Assembly: GCA_032622095.1 (NCBI GenBank)
Contig: CP136067.1
Coordinates: 128,295,990 to 128,359,989, forward strand
Source of the DNA: Siphonodentalium dalli
Lineage: Eukaryota; Mollusca; Scaphopoda; Gadilida; Siphonodentaliidae
Direction: 5' to 3'
DNA length: 64,000 nt
Shown: one piece after another, positions 35,247 through 47,514 of the stretch
Position numbering within the stretch: the stretch's first letter is position 1
Layout: every line of letters begins with the position of its first letter
Notes under the pieces: model-generated
Database searches by the model: none
The model's input: only the letters and a program-made list of their open reading frames with translations
What the model was told of the DNA's origin: nothing
Translations under genes and position numbers: made by a program

Positions 35247-35438
35247 ATGATGCAAGAGTTTTTTAAGTTAAATGCCTTCCTGTGCCAACATTCGGCTCAT
35301 TTGTGCAAGGAGCATTCAGTGATGACCGGGAATAAGAAGCCTCAAACATTCAGCAGAAAGCTGGCCCAAAAGTTGTCTGAAACTGCCTTGTTAGAGAAAC
35401 TGCTCGATATTATGATAAGTGCCCGGAGATTTGCGTAA
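35247..35438 (+). CDS. Unrecognised 63-residue frame behind a 3' splice-like site
   Basis: The frame reads MQEFFKLNAFLCQHSAHLC at its start and ends at TAA 35436-35438. It is preceded by a pyrimidine-rich TATTTTTCAG (35231-35240), which could be a splice acceptor, so it might be a last exon of a transposon gene together with the remnant at 32.3 kb. No family was recognised, and chance is quite possible. Confidence 0.25.
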   Translation: MMQEFFKLNAFLCQHSAHLCKEHSVMTGNKKPQTFSRKLAQKLSETALLEKLLDIMISARRFA

Positions 35439-36121
35439 CTGAACATTATGGTATATATCTGACATTGTACCCTGTCAAACTCTCTAAATTTAGTCATCCG
35501 TGCATTCCATTTTTGTTTGTTGTTGTAGAATTATTGAATCTTAAATTCAAATAGAGTTTATGAAGTTTGATTGAATTAAAAATCATATTTTATCATTAAA
35601 AATTTATATTTTTTTCTTATTCACATTGCAACATGCCTTTTATAAATAAAATGTATCAATTGACATGGTTGATCGGGGCATATAAAGCGACAGAAAGGGT
35701 CCCGTTCAATTGCAAAGGACAAACTTTAATTATCGAACCCCTGTAATCAAAACACTTGCATCTTCAGAACACTGAAACATTCATTTCAGAACGTTTAGCG
35801 ATCTATTGGTCAAATTAGAACACTTCAATAGTATTCCAAATCTGTTGCATCGCGAAAATCGCGCCAGAGCGCGTCCGCAGATATCAATTTGGAACACCAT
35901 CTGGTGTTCAAAAGTGGACACATCGTGTGCAAACAAGGACATATCGTGGTCTGTTGTGGACATTATACCGTTCTTATTGGAACACCCGCCATACACGTTC
36001 TAATTTGAGCAAATTATCCTGTAATGTAGAACACTAAGACGCGTATTGAAGTGTTCTAAATCTGTTGCATTTTGGTGTTGTAAAATGGCGTGCTGGAGAG
36101 CTTTTAGTTTTTACAGTGATA

Positions 36122-37689
36122 ACATGGGCAAAGCCATGTACTCGTACCTGCGTAAGAGACCAGGACACGTACCTGCGACAACGATTATTTGATACAACAA
36201 TCGGATGTGTATAACTCATACTACCAACATTTTGGTAGTAAGCGTCATTCGGATATGATTTTCGTATCCGAATAATCAAAAGATTTCCATTTAGACGTAA
36301 TATTTGGCATGTCTCTTCCTCCTTGCCATGTGCAATCTAAGATAGTTTGTTTACAATTAAAATATCCAAATTGACATAAAACCCCGGTATTATTAAGCTG
36401 GTGGCGCATGTATACTTGCCTGAATATCGAATACCGTGTTCGTGCGTAAATTCGCATATACGTATACACGCATGCGATCATACGCACTACGCAGGTATGT
36501 GTTACCAGCTTTATATCCGCCTAACGCGTCCGTAAAACGCAAGAATTAGGGTCAATCCACACCGGACGCGAGCTCGCGATTATAACGGCCGTTTTCTGTC
36601 GTCCGTAGCAGTTCTAAGCGCGCGATTTTTATATTCACACTGCAAGCGACTGAATCGCTGACCACGAGACGATCACAGCCGTGATTTTATGCTTCGTCGA
36701 TTTATCGCTTTGTGGAATACCAGCGGGATAATTGGGTCGCTGTCAAATAGAATATTTATACAGGAGTAATCATCCTATATCTGAAGGCGATACATTCATT
36801 CGTCGTCGCGATAACAACGACGGTGGAGAAGAGAAAATGGCTGGCAAGAGATCGACGTAATAACAGGGTCGTCTGGTAATTTTTGGTCCCAATCCATTCC
36901 AAGCTTGTGAAGTCACTTTGCCCACAATTTGCATCTCCACCCCCACCCCCACCAAATAAAAAAACTCACAAACTCGAATTATAGAATTAAATTCAATTAA
37001 ACGCAATTGCTATGAGAATTTAGGAAGCACGTGCACCATTCCACTTGACATACTATATTTGACAATTAAATAGCTTTGAAAAACTCTTAAATGTATACAG
37101 TATATTGGTCTGACATCAAGCAACTTGAACCCCGATGTGTTTCGGTTAAATTAGATAGCTGTGTTTGACTTCCCATTGGGGAGGGACCAATACATAGTAT
37201 TACCGGGCCGATCATGGTTATGGCTCGGTGTGAGAAAATGTTGAAATCTGAACCATGAAAATTGCAAAATCCTAGCATCTAGACTTGCCTTAAGCTATCC
37301 AATTGTTGGACAATTTCCAAACTTGAATCCCCTCTAAAGTTGGATCATTTCCAACTGATGGCCATTTCAGTCCAACAATTTGGCAAAAAAACTAAAAATA
37401 AGCAAATGTTGGTAAAAACAAATACCCACTAATAAATTGTTGGAAAAGCAAACTACGAGAAAAATGTCCACATATTGTTCGATGTCAAATTTCCTAACTA
37501 ATGTCGCTTCAGGTATGAAATTTCCAGCTATTGAATATTTTGATCACAGTTGGGATGAGACCTCCCCTCGCCGCTATGACCCTGTATACATGGACAAGGT
37601 GAACACCGAAATTATTTTACCAAGGCGATGTGTAAACAGTCTTCAGTAACGTTCGCCGGCTAACTCGTTCGCCGCAGAGATCGATAACC
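36122..37689. other. No gene recognised
   Basis: It contains a 12-bp palindrome, CGCGAGCTCGCG at 36567-36578. A 70-codon frame at 37437-37649 has no recognisable relative. Confidence 0.45.
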
Positions 37690-38202
37690 AGTTATATGTA
37701 AACGGCACATTAGATTCAGAACTAGAAACCACAAATTGCCAGTGGAAACTGGTTCTGGATAAATACCCCGTATTCCGATAGGAAATGCACCATATGTATG
37801 GAAGCGCTAGGTGACGAATACTACACCATTCTCATATGCCCGCAGTTAAGAGATCTGAGATTGAAATATATCAAACCGTACCACTACAGTCGACCTAACG
37901 TAATAACACTTCATGAACTATTTAACTCTAGCGGTACAGATAAAACCACTCCTGAGGCTTAACAATGTGTTACCCCCCCCCCCCCCCCCCTCCACCCATC
38001 CCCTGACGAAATCTATGAACATGGCTGCCAAATTACGCCAATCTTTCTTATGAATACACAAATACCCCGTTTAATTCCCAATATATTCATATATTCATAC
38101 ATATCATTGTGAATTGCATGCACTAACACATTTCTTCTCAATATGTGGTATTGTTATACTATGAGCGTATCTAATAAATTGAATTGAATTGAATTGAATT
38201 GA
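37690..38202 (+). pseudogene. LINE 3' end with GAATT-repeat tail
   Basis: In shifting frames it reads NHKLPVETGSG, then CTICMEALGDEYYTILICPQ and LKYIKPYHYSRPN, the Cys-rich C-terminal domain shared by the other LINE pieces here. A C18 run follows at 37973-37990, then a short 3' untranslated part ending in TTGAATT repeats at 38178-38202, as expected for a CR1-like tail. The 5' part is missing. Confidence 0.75.
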
Positions 38203-39538
38203 GGTTCGATGTGTGAGTTCGTTTGATTTTATTACCGAATATGGACAACAGAGAGAGATGCGTTAGTTAGTTGTGTAGTTTTGCGGTATTAATTCAATTC
38301 TTTAATCTCGATAAACCAATATATATGGCATTTGAGATACATAAATATAAATACAAATGAATGACAAAAGCACATTTAACAGGTACATAATTATATTATA
38401 GTATATGTAATAGTATTGTATTTATTGAAGGCACATCCACCCAAAACTTATGTCATGAAACCTTTAAGTGCGATTGAGTCTCTTCCTTATTCGGCAGTAC
38501 TGTGAATATCGCAACGTTGTTGATCATTGGACATAATAACAAAAATAGAAAAAATTGAATAAAAAGATAAAGACTAAGTCAGGATGGATGTGACCTTTAC
38601 TATATACAGACTATCTATTTATTTGATACACTCGCGTCATTCACACATAATTTACTGTCATAGCGACATGCAATGCATATACATAAATGTATAAATGTTG
38701 ACTTGAGACGATGTGACACATGAGCTACAGACATTGAATTTGAAAAAAATATATCGTATGGATAAAATCTGGTATGTTTTAATCATCCTATAACTCGAAG
38801 TTGTGTGTGTTTGTGTTCGAATGGTGATGTTTAGGATAAAGCGTGGCTACAAATAAACTGACAAAGACATCATTGCTAATAAGCCCCATCGCATCAAGTG
38901 CATGTCCACATCAAGTAAATCCTGCGTACTCAGTGAGGATCAGGCGAACCCTGTCAAAAATCGCGCTCAAGTCAACTGAGCGGCACGCGTCGGGTACTAT
39001 TTCACGCAATCGATGATCCCACTATGAAAATACCAATGTCACGTGATTACACTCAGGTTGTTCGGGAATCACCGTCTGAAATGTGGGTCAGTATTATGTT
39101 GTGTCTGTGTTCACGCAAGTCGGGGGGTTTGAGTGTATACGCTATAGGATGTTTCCAGTTGGACCAAGCCGTCACCAAGGTGAGTATGGTATTCATAACA
39201 TAAAGGTACATTTTACGGTAATTATTATATACACTCAGCTTTATTCATTCTAAATATTCGTGATAAATATCGTAAGCGTGCTGGAGCATAATATCCACGA
39301 CCATTCGGTGGGTGCACACAGGGACGCGAACGCCCTGCGTGGTGGGTGGGGTCATCGATGGAGAATAATCCGACTCTCCAATTGGCACACGTGTGCATCA
39401 CGGGTGTCGAAGTAGACACTAAAAAGACCATCATTGAGCAGCAGATATATGATGGTCCTCCCACTGGGATTAGTGGGGCGTCAACTGCCTGTGGCAATAT
39501 GTTGGGGGGGGGGGGGTTGAAATGATGATAAAGAGCGT
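38203..39538. other. No gene recognised
   Basis: Nothing identifiable except a 13-base G run at 39504-39516. Confidence 0.45.
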
Positions 39539-39997
39539 TCATGTAGAATAAATTATTGTTCTGACCACATGACAGACATTGCGCATTACCTGTGATTTAG
39601 TATTTCCCATCAATTGGCTTAATTTAAAATTGTTTGGGTATTTGTGGTAGTATTTGGGGATTAGTTTAGCACGACTTTCAGCGAATTTCTCGCAGACCAA
39701 CATCACATTATACTCGTCGCCGATACCGTTGCAGCAAAATGTACATGTTTTGTTGTTAGACATATTAGCCCAACTCGCAGTTTATGTGGGCATGTGATGG
39801 TTTCGCGTTATTAGTGCTTCCTTGGTTGATAATTTCGATATATATTCTTCTGTCAAAAACTCACGTTTGATAGTTTGATAGTAATTATATTTATCAGAAG
39901 ATTGCAGTGAGGACCGCCAAATATGTAAATATGATGGTGATCGTGACGTTGATCCAGAGGTGGTAAATGTGTTAATTGGTAAAGCGGTTTGTAGCAA
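39539..39997 (-). pseudogene. LINE C-terminal fragment, reverse orientation
   Basis: The minus strand reads REFLTEEYISKLSTKEAL, TRNHHMP, then SNNKTCTFCCNGIGDEYN, VMLVCEKF and KLIPKYYHKYPNN. This is the same C-x2-C...GDEY...C domain as at 37.7, 53.3 and 55.3 kb. A stop separates the two readable halves near 39780. Confidence 0.75.
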
Positions 39998-40070
39998 CTA
40001 TACATCTTTCAACTTCTACAAATATTATTCGGTTTTTGTTATTGCTAATAATGTCAATATGCATATATTT

Positions 40071-40180
40071 GAGTCTAAAACGTGGTCAATAGTACACATG
40101 GTTTGCAAAATTTCAAATATAGTTAACAACAAGTGCACCGCACATAGAATTCCCTCAGAGGTAGCTTTTTGCTGAGGATG
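40071..40180 (+). repeat. Partial extra copy of PAN-gene intron sequence
   Basis: CAACAAGTGCACCGCACATAG followed by CAGAGGTAGCTTTT matches the intron block at 40577-40625, and TTTGAGTCTA matches 40500. It indicates repeated local duplication before the truncated exon. Confidence 0.6.
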
Positions 40181-40370
40181 ATGTCATAATTGAGAAAAAT
40201 AATTTTAACACTTCCATGACTGAAGCATCCTGAAATTTTGCGAAAACTAGACGCCAATGCATTCTCTTATATATGCGTGTCTCCCACAGGGAGCCTCGCA
40301 TATATAATATAATGCTTGGCCGGACACTATTTACCTTAACCTGGTAAGCCAGTGCATTCTCCTATAATTA

Positions 40371-40467
40371 AAGAACACCTGCCTCTGTTATGAATGGCCG
40401 CTGTCGGTCACGAATGCAAACACCTTGCTCACAGAGGGTAGCACCTCACAGGTCGTGGCCGAGGATG
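40371..40467 (+). pseudogene. PAN-like exon, copy 2 (5'-truncated)
   Basis: It starts within the exon at AAGAACACCTGCCTC, equivalent to 18135 of copy 1, and keeps the rest: CxYEWPLSVTNANTLLTEGS, then VVAEDG, and the donor GATG|GTGAGT at 40468. Signal peptide, start codon and the first three PAN cysteines are gone. The intron beyond matches copy 3. Confidence 0.85.
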
Positions 40468-40589
40468 GTGAGTAATTTGGTCGATATATATTCATATAGT
40501 TTGAGTCTAGACGTGTTTAGTAGTAGAAAGGTTTTTTTTAATTGTTTTTTTTTTTTATATAAAATTACGATTATTGTTATCAACAAGTG

Positions 40590-41062
40590 CATCGCACATC
40601 GAAACTCCATCAAAGGTGGCTTTTCGTGAAGTTGATACATTTTCTGAGGTGTCTTAATTTGAAAGATGCCTTAAATATCAACGGGATTTGATGTCAAATT
40701 TGTCAAAATTACCTATACCAATATTTTTTTTGTTTTTTTTTGTTTTTTGTTTTTTTAAAGAATACAAGAAAAATTTATTAAAATTTATTAAAATTGTTAG
40801 GCGAATGCATTCTCTTATATTATTATGCGAGGCGACCAATATTTAGCTTGTCAAGAAAAATACAAATGAAACCTTAGTCATCATTAAGTAATAATACGCC
40901 GAGAAAGTTTACCAACGCTCATAATTGGGAACATTATTTATTTCCTACTGCTTCTGGGTATCGGAAAAATGGTCCTGCACTAACGTTCTTCATAAGTGAC
41001 GTGTTTAAATGTGTTATATTCCCTTCGCGGTTCCAGGCCTCAAACTAAGCTCTAATTTGTAA
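40590..41062 (+). repeat. Intron block shared with copy 3
   Basis: CATCAAAGGTGGCTTTTCGTG through CTCAAACTAAGCTC aligns closely with 42987-43322. It is interrupted by a T-rich insertion at about 40720-40800 that copy 3 lacks. It shows that the duplication unit reached well into the first intron. Confidence 0.85.
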
Positions 41063-41374
41063 CAATCCGGTTCTGTTCCTGGTATCAAAAAAGGTCGACG
41101 CATTTATTATACGAGTATACACTGGAACATGATATTTAATGTTGCACATCCGCACCTCCGGGCGTGAAACCGAGCAACCAACCAACCGATTGATACGAAA
41201 TTTCCAAACGAAAAAGAAAATTACCTGCAATAACCACCATTCGTGCAATCACTTTCGTGTGTACACGACATTCGCCACAGCGTCAAAAGAAAAGAATGGA
41301 CAGAACATGTTATGTGTATACGGTTTCCTTCATGCCAACCAGCATACCAAAGATTATTTAAATAAGTTCGAAAA

Positions 41375-41815
41375 AGGCGCGATTATAGCGTAATACCAAA
41401 AATAAGTCGCGCTTATTATTGCGATATTGAGCGCAGAATATTGAGATATTAAGCGCACATTTCGCAATATTGAGCGCAACACCATTGCATACACACCCGA
41501 TAGTGTTATAGATATTTATATTAAATAAATTATGTGCATATGGTGCACCTACAGTGTACACATAGCATTTACAACTACAATTATATACGAATCTAAAACA
41601 TTGTCTTTATTTATGTCAAACAATATAGAAGAAGCAATAGTTTGCTTTAAATGTCACAAGTTTGAGCGCATGATGTCGCAATATTAAGCGTGTGATATCG
41701 CAATATTTCCATAATATTCCAAGAATATCACAAGCGTTATAAACGTTTCCACTTGCAATATTATTGCGACATTGACGCGAAAATAGCGCGCTTAATATAC
41801 CACTTCTTCTGACTG
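41375..41815. repeat. Block rich in CGCAATATTGAGCGC words
   Basis: Words such as TTGCGATATTGAGCGC, GATATTAAGCGC and TCGCAATATTAAGCG recur in both orientations near both ends (41400-41485 and 41665-41800). This suggests a decayed transposon with subterminal repeats. No clear termini were found. Confidence 0.5.
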
Positions 41816-42209
41816 CTACTGTATCTGTCATGCAGTTATCCGTTCCCTCATAGTGGTTCAATGGTCACACATATCCTAAAGATTTTTCAAATATGACCTA
41901 CATGTACTATATGACTGAGATACAGCGATCCAGTGCTAATGGCATTGTCAACTAATCGGTAAGGAACTCGGTTAAAGGTGTTCGTGAGTTGGAGAAGATA
42001 AGTGAAGTATCCTGGAATAGAACGGTAGCGTTTCTGAACGCCGTGTGGCATACCTTATATAGACCCCGCATCATTATCTAAGTGCAATAGTGAAATTGTT
42101 AACATTTTACATCAATAATGGATAACTATGAAAAATAATGTGTTCTTTGTCTCAGTTTACTAATGGTCCATTGCTCTAATGGGCATTTAAAGTGAGGGAA
42201 AACTAGAAT

Positions 42210-42270
42210 AGTTGTATTAGTTTTGTGGTTGAAAGGAACCTTTGCATCAATAAACTAAATGAGTACACTA
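42210..42270 (+). promoter_or_regulatory. Remnant of the shared upstream block before PAN copy 3
   Basis: GTTGAAAGGAACCTTTG followed by CATCAATAAACTA matches the blocks near 17360 and 58730. Confidence 0.5.
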
Positions 42271-42568
42271 CGGTACAGATCGATAATTAGTATGCACACA
42301 CAATATACCTATCGTTGCTTTGACGTTTCCGTTCATGGGTCGGAGAGAACTGTCCGTTTGTCATAATATGTTTTGAAACTTAAATGAAAGGACTGTCTTC
42401 TCAATAGACTGACCCGCAATACTTATCTAGCAGTTTGTGTGGATGAAGCTGTGGAAATTAATATATGCCCAGCACATCATCGTGAGCTATATTAGTCACT
42501 TGTAGGAAATTCACTGACAATTCAATTCACGAGTTTATTCTGATAATGATGCGCGTTATTGGATGAGT

Positions 42569-42613
42569 TATAAAACTACTTAATTGCTCTACAATTCATG
42601 AACATCCGGGGAC
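42569..42613 (+). promoter_or_regulatory. Likely core promoter of PAN copy 3
   Basis: TATAAAA at 42569-42575 lies in a context (TTATAAAACTAC, GCTCTACAATTC) shared with copy 4. GAACATCCGGGGAC follows at 42600-42613, like the words before copy 1. The start codon is 84 bases past the TATA box. Confidence 0.6.
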
Positions 42614-42658
42614 TTGGACCCTCACGAATCACGTACAGACTAGCCGGCTACATTAGAA

Positions 42659-42973
42659 ATGAACATACAACGTGTTTGTGTATACTTACACGTTATACTG
42701 ATAGTCGTTGGCATGAGCGCACATGGTTTGTCGAGAAAGTGTAGATTCATGAGAATCAGTGCATCGACGGAGTAAGCAGACCTGGATCATTTGAAACAAT
42801 CTCGGGAAGAAGTCGCATGGAATGTGCTACGGGCTGTATCAAGGTGGAGTGTGTGTCGTTTATCTACGACGCAAAGAAGAACACTTGCCTCTTTTATGAT
42901 TGGCCGCTGTCGGCCATGAATGCAAACACCGTGCTCACAGAGGGCAGCATCGCACATGTCGTTGCCGAGGACG
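42659..42973 (+). pseudogene. PAN-like exon, copy 3 (1-base deletion)
   Basis: ATG 42659 begins a signal-peptide-like start (MNIQRVCVYLHVILIVVGM). At about 42763 one base is missing relative to copy 1 (GCATCGACGG against GCACTCGACGG), which brings TAA 42773-42775 into frame after 38 codons. Beyond it the PAN segment is nearly identical to copy 1 (ECATGCIKVECVSFIYDAK), and the donor ACG|GTGAGT is kept at 42974. Apart from the one base it looks well preserved, so inactivation is recent or is a sequence error. Confidence 0.87.
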
Positions 42974-42983
42974 GTGAGTAATT

Positions 42984-43325
42984 TGGTCATTAAACATCAA
43001 AGGTGGCTTTTCGTGAGGCTGATACATTTTCTGAGGTGGCTTAATTCGAAAGATGCCTTAAATATCAACGGGATCTGATGTCAAATTTGTCAAAATTACC
43101 TATACAAATGTTTAGCTTGTCAAGCAAAATACAAATGAAACCTTAGTAATCATTAAGTCATAATACGCCGATAAATTTTACCAGCGCTCATAATTGAGAA
43201 CACTATTTATTTCCTACTGCTTCTGGGTGTCGGAAAAATGGTCCAGCACTAACGCTCTTCGTAAGAGACGTGTTAACTTGTGTTAAATTCCCTTGACGGT
43301 TCCAAGGCTCAAACTAAACTCTATT
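42984..43325 (+). repeat. Intron block of PAN copy 3
   Basis: Close match to 40590-41062, without the T-rich insertion found there. Confidence 0.85.
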
Positions 43326-44936
43326 ACTGGCATCAACATAGGTCGGCACATTGGTTAATCGTTTTATGCGGACTCTGTATGATACATAAAGACCAACCTG
43401 CTAAATATCCAGACTCCGCCTCATTTCGTTCACCTACATGTATACCTCACGATACTGGTACCGATGAAGGGAGGATCACAATTTTGTGAAAACTCATTAA
43501 TATTTATGTATCCAAACAAGGAAACGCCCGTCTAAAACCCTCTTTCGAAAGGCGATATGTGGCCAAGGAAATATATCGACAAAACCTGTTATATGGTTAT
43601 TTTTTCGTGAGAAAAAATCGAGATTATTAAAACCTGCTCTATTTAACATAATTGCGATACAGAAATCCAAAGTTGGCAAAAACGCATTTTCACCCTAAGG
43701 ACCATATAACACTGTAAAATGGACCAAACCTGTTTCATGTGGATATCCATTTTACAATGGTGGTTCATAAGCATAATAAAGATCGCCCAAATGCTGCTGA
43801 TGACGCCTGAGGTAGAGAGCTCCAAATCTGTTACGGGCGTATCCCCGCATATAAAAGCTCTCCGATGAATGGCAACAAGCCATATTTCCGACTAAATCCT
43901 GAAAAGTTACCATAATTCTGCTGTGGTTAAGGAGTTGATTATTTAGGGCATTACTGTAACAAGGGTAAGATCAAATAAGATTGTATACCTTTGTGCTATG
44001 GCCTACTTGTGAGCTGCAGACAACCCCTTGTGGGTTGAATCGCCACTGTCCTGGAATTAGTGAGTTGCAAGCCAGATTGTTTGTCAGTTTGGGCTTATTG
44101 ATGTTGATACATCAGAGTAAAAACCGTGGTTACACAAACGTCTAATGTGGTGTTGCATCCAACATGTTGAAATCCAATGATATGTCCAAATAGTGTCAAA
44201 TGGCCTATATACATGGAATTTATTTATCAATTTATTAAGCAATGGTTGAAAGAAAGCAAAATCAAATTCAATATTAGTCATCAGACGAGCCTTAAATGTC
44301 CCCTCATCAAAGCAGCTATAGTGTTATGTATCATTTGTTTTATTGTTGAATTTAAGTTCCTTACAAAATCTGTAGCTTTAATTATTTACAATAAACATTA
44401 ACCATAAACTACTGATAAAATGCTAACCATATTGTAACTATAATGTACCATCGGTTCGTTGGTTCCACAACAATCGGGGAAAATACACCACGCTCGCTTT
44501 GTTTGCAGCTCGGTGTGTGACTGAAATATTTCGTGATGTGGTTAAGCTAACCAACATACATATATTAATGTTCCCGGGCATTCTTCTTCGATAAACCAAA
44601 AATGATTGGTGGATTGAAAACGAATCGTTAACATGTCGCTGGGTACCGGGTAGTTGATTTATTGCGTGTGGCGTTCAGGGTCACTGTTATGGGTGGGTGC
44701 GTTCTTCGAGCATAAACTATGGGGTTTTCAGTATATTAATCATTTGAATGCATTTCGTGACATCCCTTTCACATCCTGCCGAGTCCCTTCCCAAATCCCT
44801 AATAAAATCCAGTACATTTCCATATGATGGAATACCGGTATAAGGTGGATTACTTGTCACTTATATGATTGATTTCAAGCTCTACAATACAGCTTATAGT
44901 AGTTAATAATTTTTCCAAATGATAGCTTCATTTAAA
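43326..44936. other. No gene recognised
   Basis: It contains a short inverted repeat TGTAAAATGGA/TCCATTTTACA at 43713-43756. No further PAN exon was found. Confidence 0.45.
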
Positions 44937-45138
44937 AGGGGACTGTACCCTAAATCGGCAATTTATGGAACCATATCTTTTTATACTCAACATTATATAT
45001 GCAACAAATGAATAAATTTGAGTCATGGATTTGTGCAAAATACACCCATGTGCTCTATGAACGATGCAAAGAATATGTTAGTTATAATTTAAAAAAACAG
45101 ATGGTTCCATAAATGGTAGGATTTAGGGCACAGCACCC
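44937..45138. mobile_element. About 200-bp MITE-like element
   Basis: The left end (CTGTACCCTAAATC, then ATTTATGGAACCAT, 44942-44974) is the imperfect inverse of the right end (ATGGTTCCATAAAT, then GATTTAGGGCACAG, 45101-45134). No target duplication was resolved. Confidence 0.65.
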
Positions 45139-45139
45139 G

Positions 45140-45560
45140 TTAGGTAAAGTTTGCCATTTTGTAAGCCAAGAGCTTTGGTGCATGTGTCGCTTTGAGTATC
45201 TTGGTCAGTAATTCGTGGTTCGGCGTTGTGGCATCTTCTACAAAATACATGCCCGAGTGTTTGCAGTCTGCTCCTGGTCTCAATCGCTTCATACTTTGTA
45301 AACCGATTCAAGAATTTAACTTTGATTGCTCTCGGTTTTCCTTTGTTGCTGACTACTTTGTGACTGATATTGTGCTTGTCATTTCGTCATTGCTGTTCCA
45401 AAACATTGTAAATTAAAAAAAAAAAATTATAGTTCTTTTGCCATTTTATTTTCACGTTTTTCCAACTGTTCTAATTTGTTATCGTTTTCCTTTATTCACC
45501 CGTATTTATTTTCGTATGCAGTAACATTTTCACTCAACGTTTGGGAATGTCTTCTTTGAA
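45140..45560 (-). pseudogene. Possible LINE ORF1-like remnant
   Basis: The minus strand reads, in broken frames, a heptad-like ENDNKLEQLEKRENKMAKEL and then, after about 90 bases, GKPRAIKVKFLNRFTKYEAI. A coiled coil followed by an RPRxIxVKF-type segment is the layout of L1-like ORF1 RNA-binding proteins. Several stops are present. The assignment rests on the motif pattern only. Confidence 0.45.
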
Positions 45561-46055
45561 TTTGCTTGCTATAATTTTATTTACACAAATTCGTATCTTG
45601 GACTGCCTTAAAACATCGTGCGTTGTTTCTTAGGGTTCGGATTAAAACAATCTTCACTATCAATTGTTAGAGTGATTACTATGTTTCTTGTTATGTTTCC
45701 CTTTCTTTGTCATTGGTGTTTTTATTTACCTTCATGCATTCAAAGTGAGGGCGACTGGGTGGTCGTTGAAGTCCAGAACTAAACACCGAAATTTGGCATC
45801 CGTGTTTCTCTGCTAAACGCCTGGTTGCGGAGTTTCTGCATGGGGCAGTTCCTAACTATTTAGAACACCGATCCCCTATTCATAGCCTCTTTTAAAACCT
45901 TTAACAACTGTATGCACTATGCACACATGCCACATGTAAAAAAAAACAGGCCGGAGCAAGAAAGAGTTTCGGTCTTCCCAACCACGGATCGAGAATATGG
46001 ATGCGTTTGTGTTGTGTCTCTTCATCAATCGCCTGTTATTTTTTTTCTCAATAAA
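45561..46055. other. No gene recognised
   Basis: Nothing identifiable. Confidence 0.45.
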
Positions 46056-46059
46056 AAAA

Positions 46060-46090
<31 letters not shown>

Positions 46091-46122
46091 AAAAAAATAA
46101 ATATATATATATATATATATAT
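46056..46122. repeat. (AAAT)n and (AT)n microsatellite
   Basis: AAAT units are followed by (AT)n. This explains the Tyr/Ile-rich frames on the minus strand here. Confidence 0.95.
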
Positions 46123-46431
46123 GTAGAAAAAATACATGTGGGATGCAGATTGGATAATGCCGTACATTCGAGAAACAGCCATACGTTGTCGCTCATTTAC
46201 TTGTTTGCAGTGTTTCAACATGATAATTTGTAAGGTGTATCTCACATTTACCACGATACCTGGTACTTCCAATTTTACTTTCTCGCCTCACGCGTACATC
46301 ATTGAGAAAGCGGACGAACGCATGACAGGAACCAATATTTATATCCCCACCAAACGTCGTTTACCATGGATAATTATTATTATGTAATTTTGTGGGTTTA
46401 TAACGTTAGCAGCTGAGTTACAACATGCTTT

Positions 46432-46690
46432 GGGAGCCTCGGTTGCTCAATCGGTAAGGGGCTCTGCTCCAGACCGACTCGCTCACCAGCGCTGGCGATA
46501 TGGGTTCAATTCCCGGTGAAGTCATGGCTGACTTTGTATCCCCATATCGCTATCTGCTGGAGTTGCAAGTTACTCGCCGATGGTCGGTGGTTGCGCCGGT
46601 CACATTGTTATAATTATTAGTTGCTCAGTAAACAGTCGACGAGCCGACGATCTCGAACCAAATTGCGGATGAAGATGGATAACTCTAGAA
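46432..46690 (+). mobile_element. tRNA-derived SINE
   Basis: The head has an A-box-like GGTTGCTCAATCGG (46441-46454) and a B-box GGTTCAATTCC (46503-46513) at tRNA-like spacing. GGGAGCC at the start and sequence after the B box do not complete a standard acceptor stem. The body (46530-46690) is unrelated to tRNA. RNA polymerase III would transcribe an active copy. The 3' end is uncertain. Confidence 0.65.
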
Positions 46691-47514
46691 TCAAGTGGCT
46701 TTCTGTTGATAATAAGGCCAACTCTGTTGAAAAATAACACGTTTCGGGCAATTTTATACTATAGTTGACAGCGGTTTGCATTAATTTGGGCAATTAATCG
46801 ATTCTGATAACTGAAGCGGCATTTTCCAGAAATGTTGTTGGAATCTGATTATATGGTGACCATCGAATGGGAATGAGTACCTTTAATACCAATGATCCGA
46901 ATGTAGGCCAAACGTTTCGACCCCGCCTCGAAATCGCTGTCCTCTGTGGCGATTCCATTCAGTACGCTCGGCTACAACGATTAAATTACTCTGGGTAGAA
47001 GTGAAAGGAATAATTTTTAGTGACCGGAGTATTCTAAAAATAATATAGTTACAACTGCAAACAAAACATGATTCAGGAAATTTGACAAAACTCACACTGG
47101 GCGTGTCGAACGGACGAAGACTTAAGTAAATGAGCATAATTATCTGATATCAATATATCTAAAACTTTTGATAAATATGTTTAACTGTCATTCAATTGAA
47201 TTATATAATTCTGAATTATATATAACATATTTATGACAAATTTTAAAAAATTAAATTCATTTATTCCATTACTATTTTCCATGTGCTTTCTCAGTTGACA
47301 GCCGATCTTCGCGCGGAAAGTGACATCACATTACAATACTCTCGAAATTACACTACCTCGGCCGTAGGTGTAGCCATCATACTCGGAGTATTCACGCTGA
47401 ATTTACGCTCGATCATTCCATTCGTTGCTCATTGTAATTTAGTTACTCATTGTAGCCGATCGTAATGCATGGAATCGCCCCCCTGGTGTCTATAAACTTC
47501 TCTATCTCAACCTT
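46691..47514. other. No gene recognised
   Basis: AT-rich. Short frames only. Confidence 0.45.

Larger units (their letters stand above)
31586..36118. mobile_element. CACTA-like DNA element
   Basis: 17-bp perfect terminal inverted repeats CACTGTAAAAACTAAAA (31586-31602 and, inverted, 36102-36118) are flanked by ATA on both sides (31583-31585 and 36119-36121). CACT(G) ends and a 3-bp target duplication fit EnSpm/CACTA. Both ends carry clustered GTGTTC/GAACAC words (32085-32195 and 35770-36060), like the subterminal repeats that CACTA transposases bind. No intact transposase is present. A degenerate zinc-finger-like start at 32349 may be a remnant. Confidence 0.72.

Noticed and set aside
45876-46272. 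Tyr/Ile/Phe-rich minus-strand frames resembling a membrane protein
   Set aside because: They are translations of the AAAT/AT microsatellite at 46056-46122.
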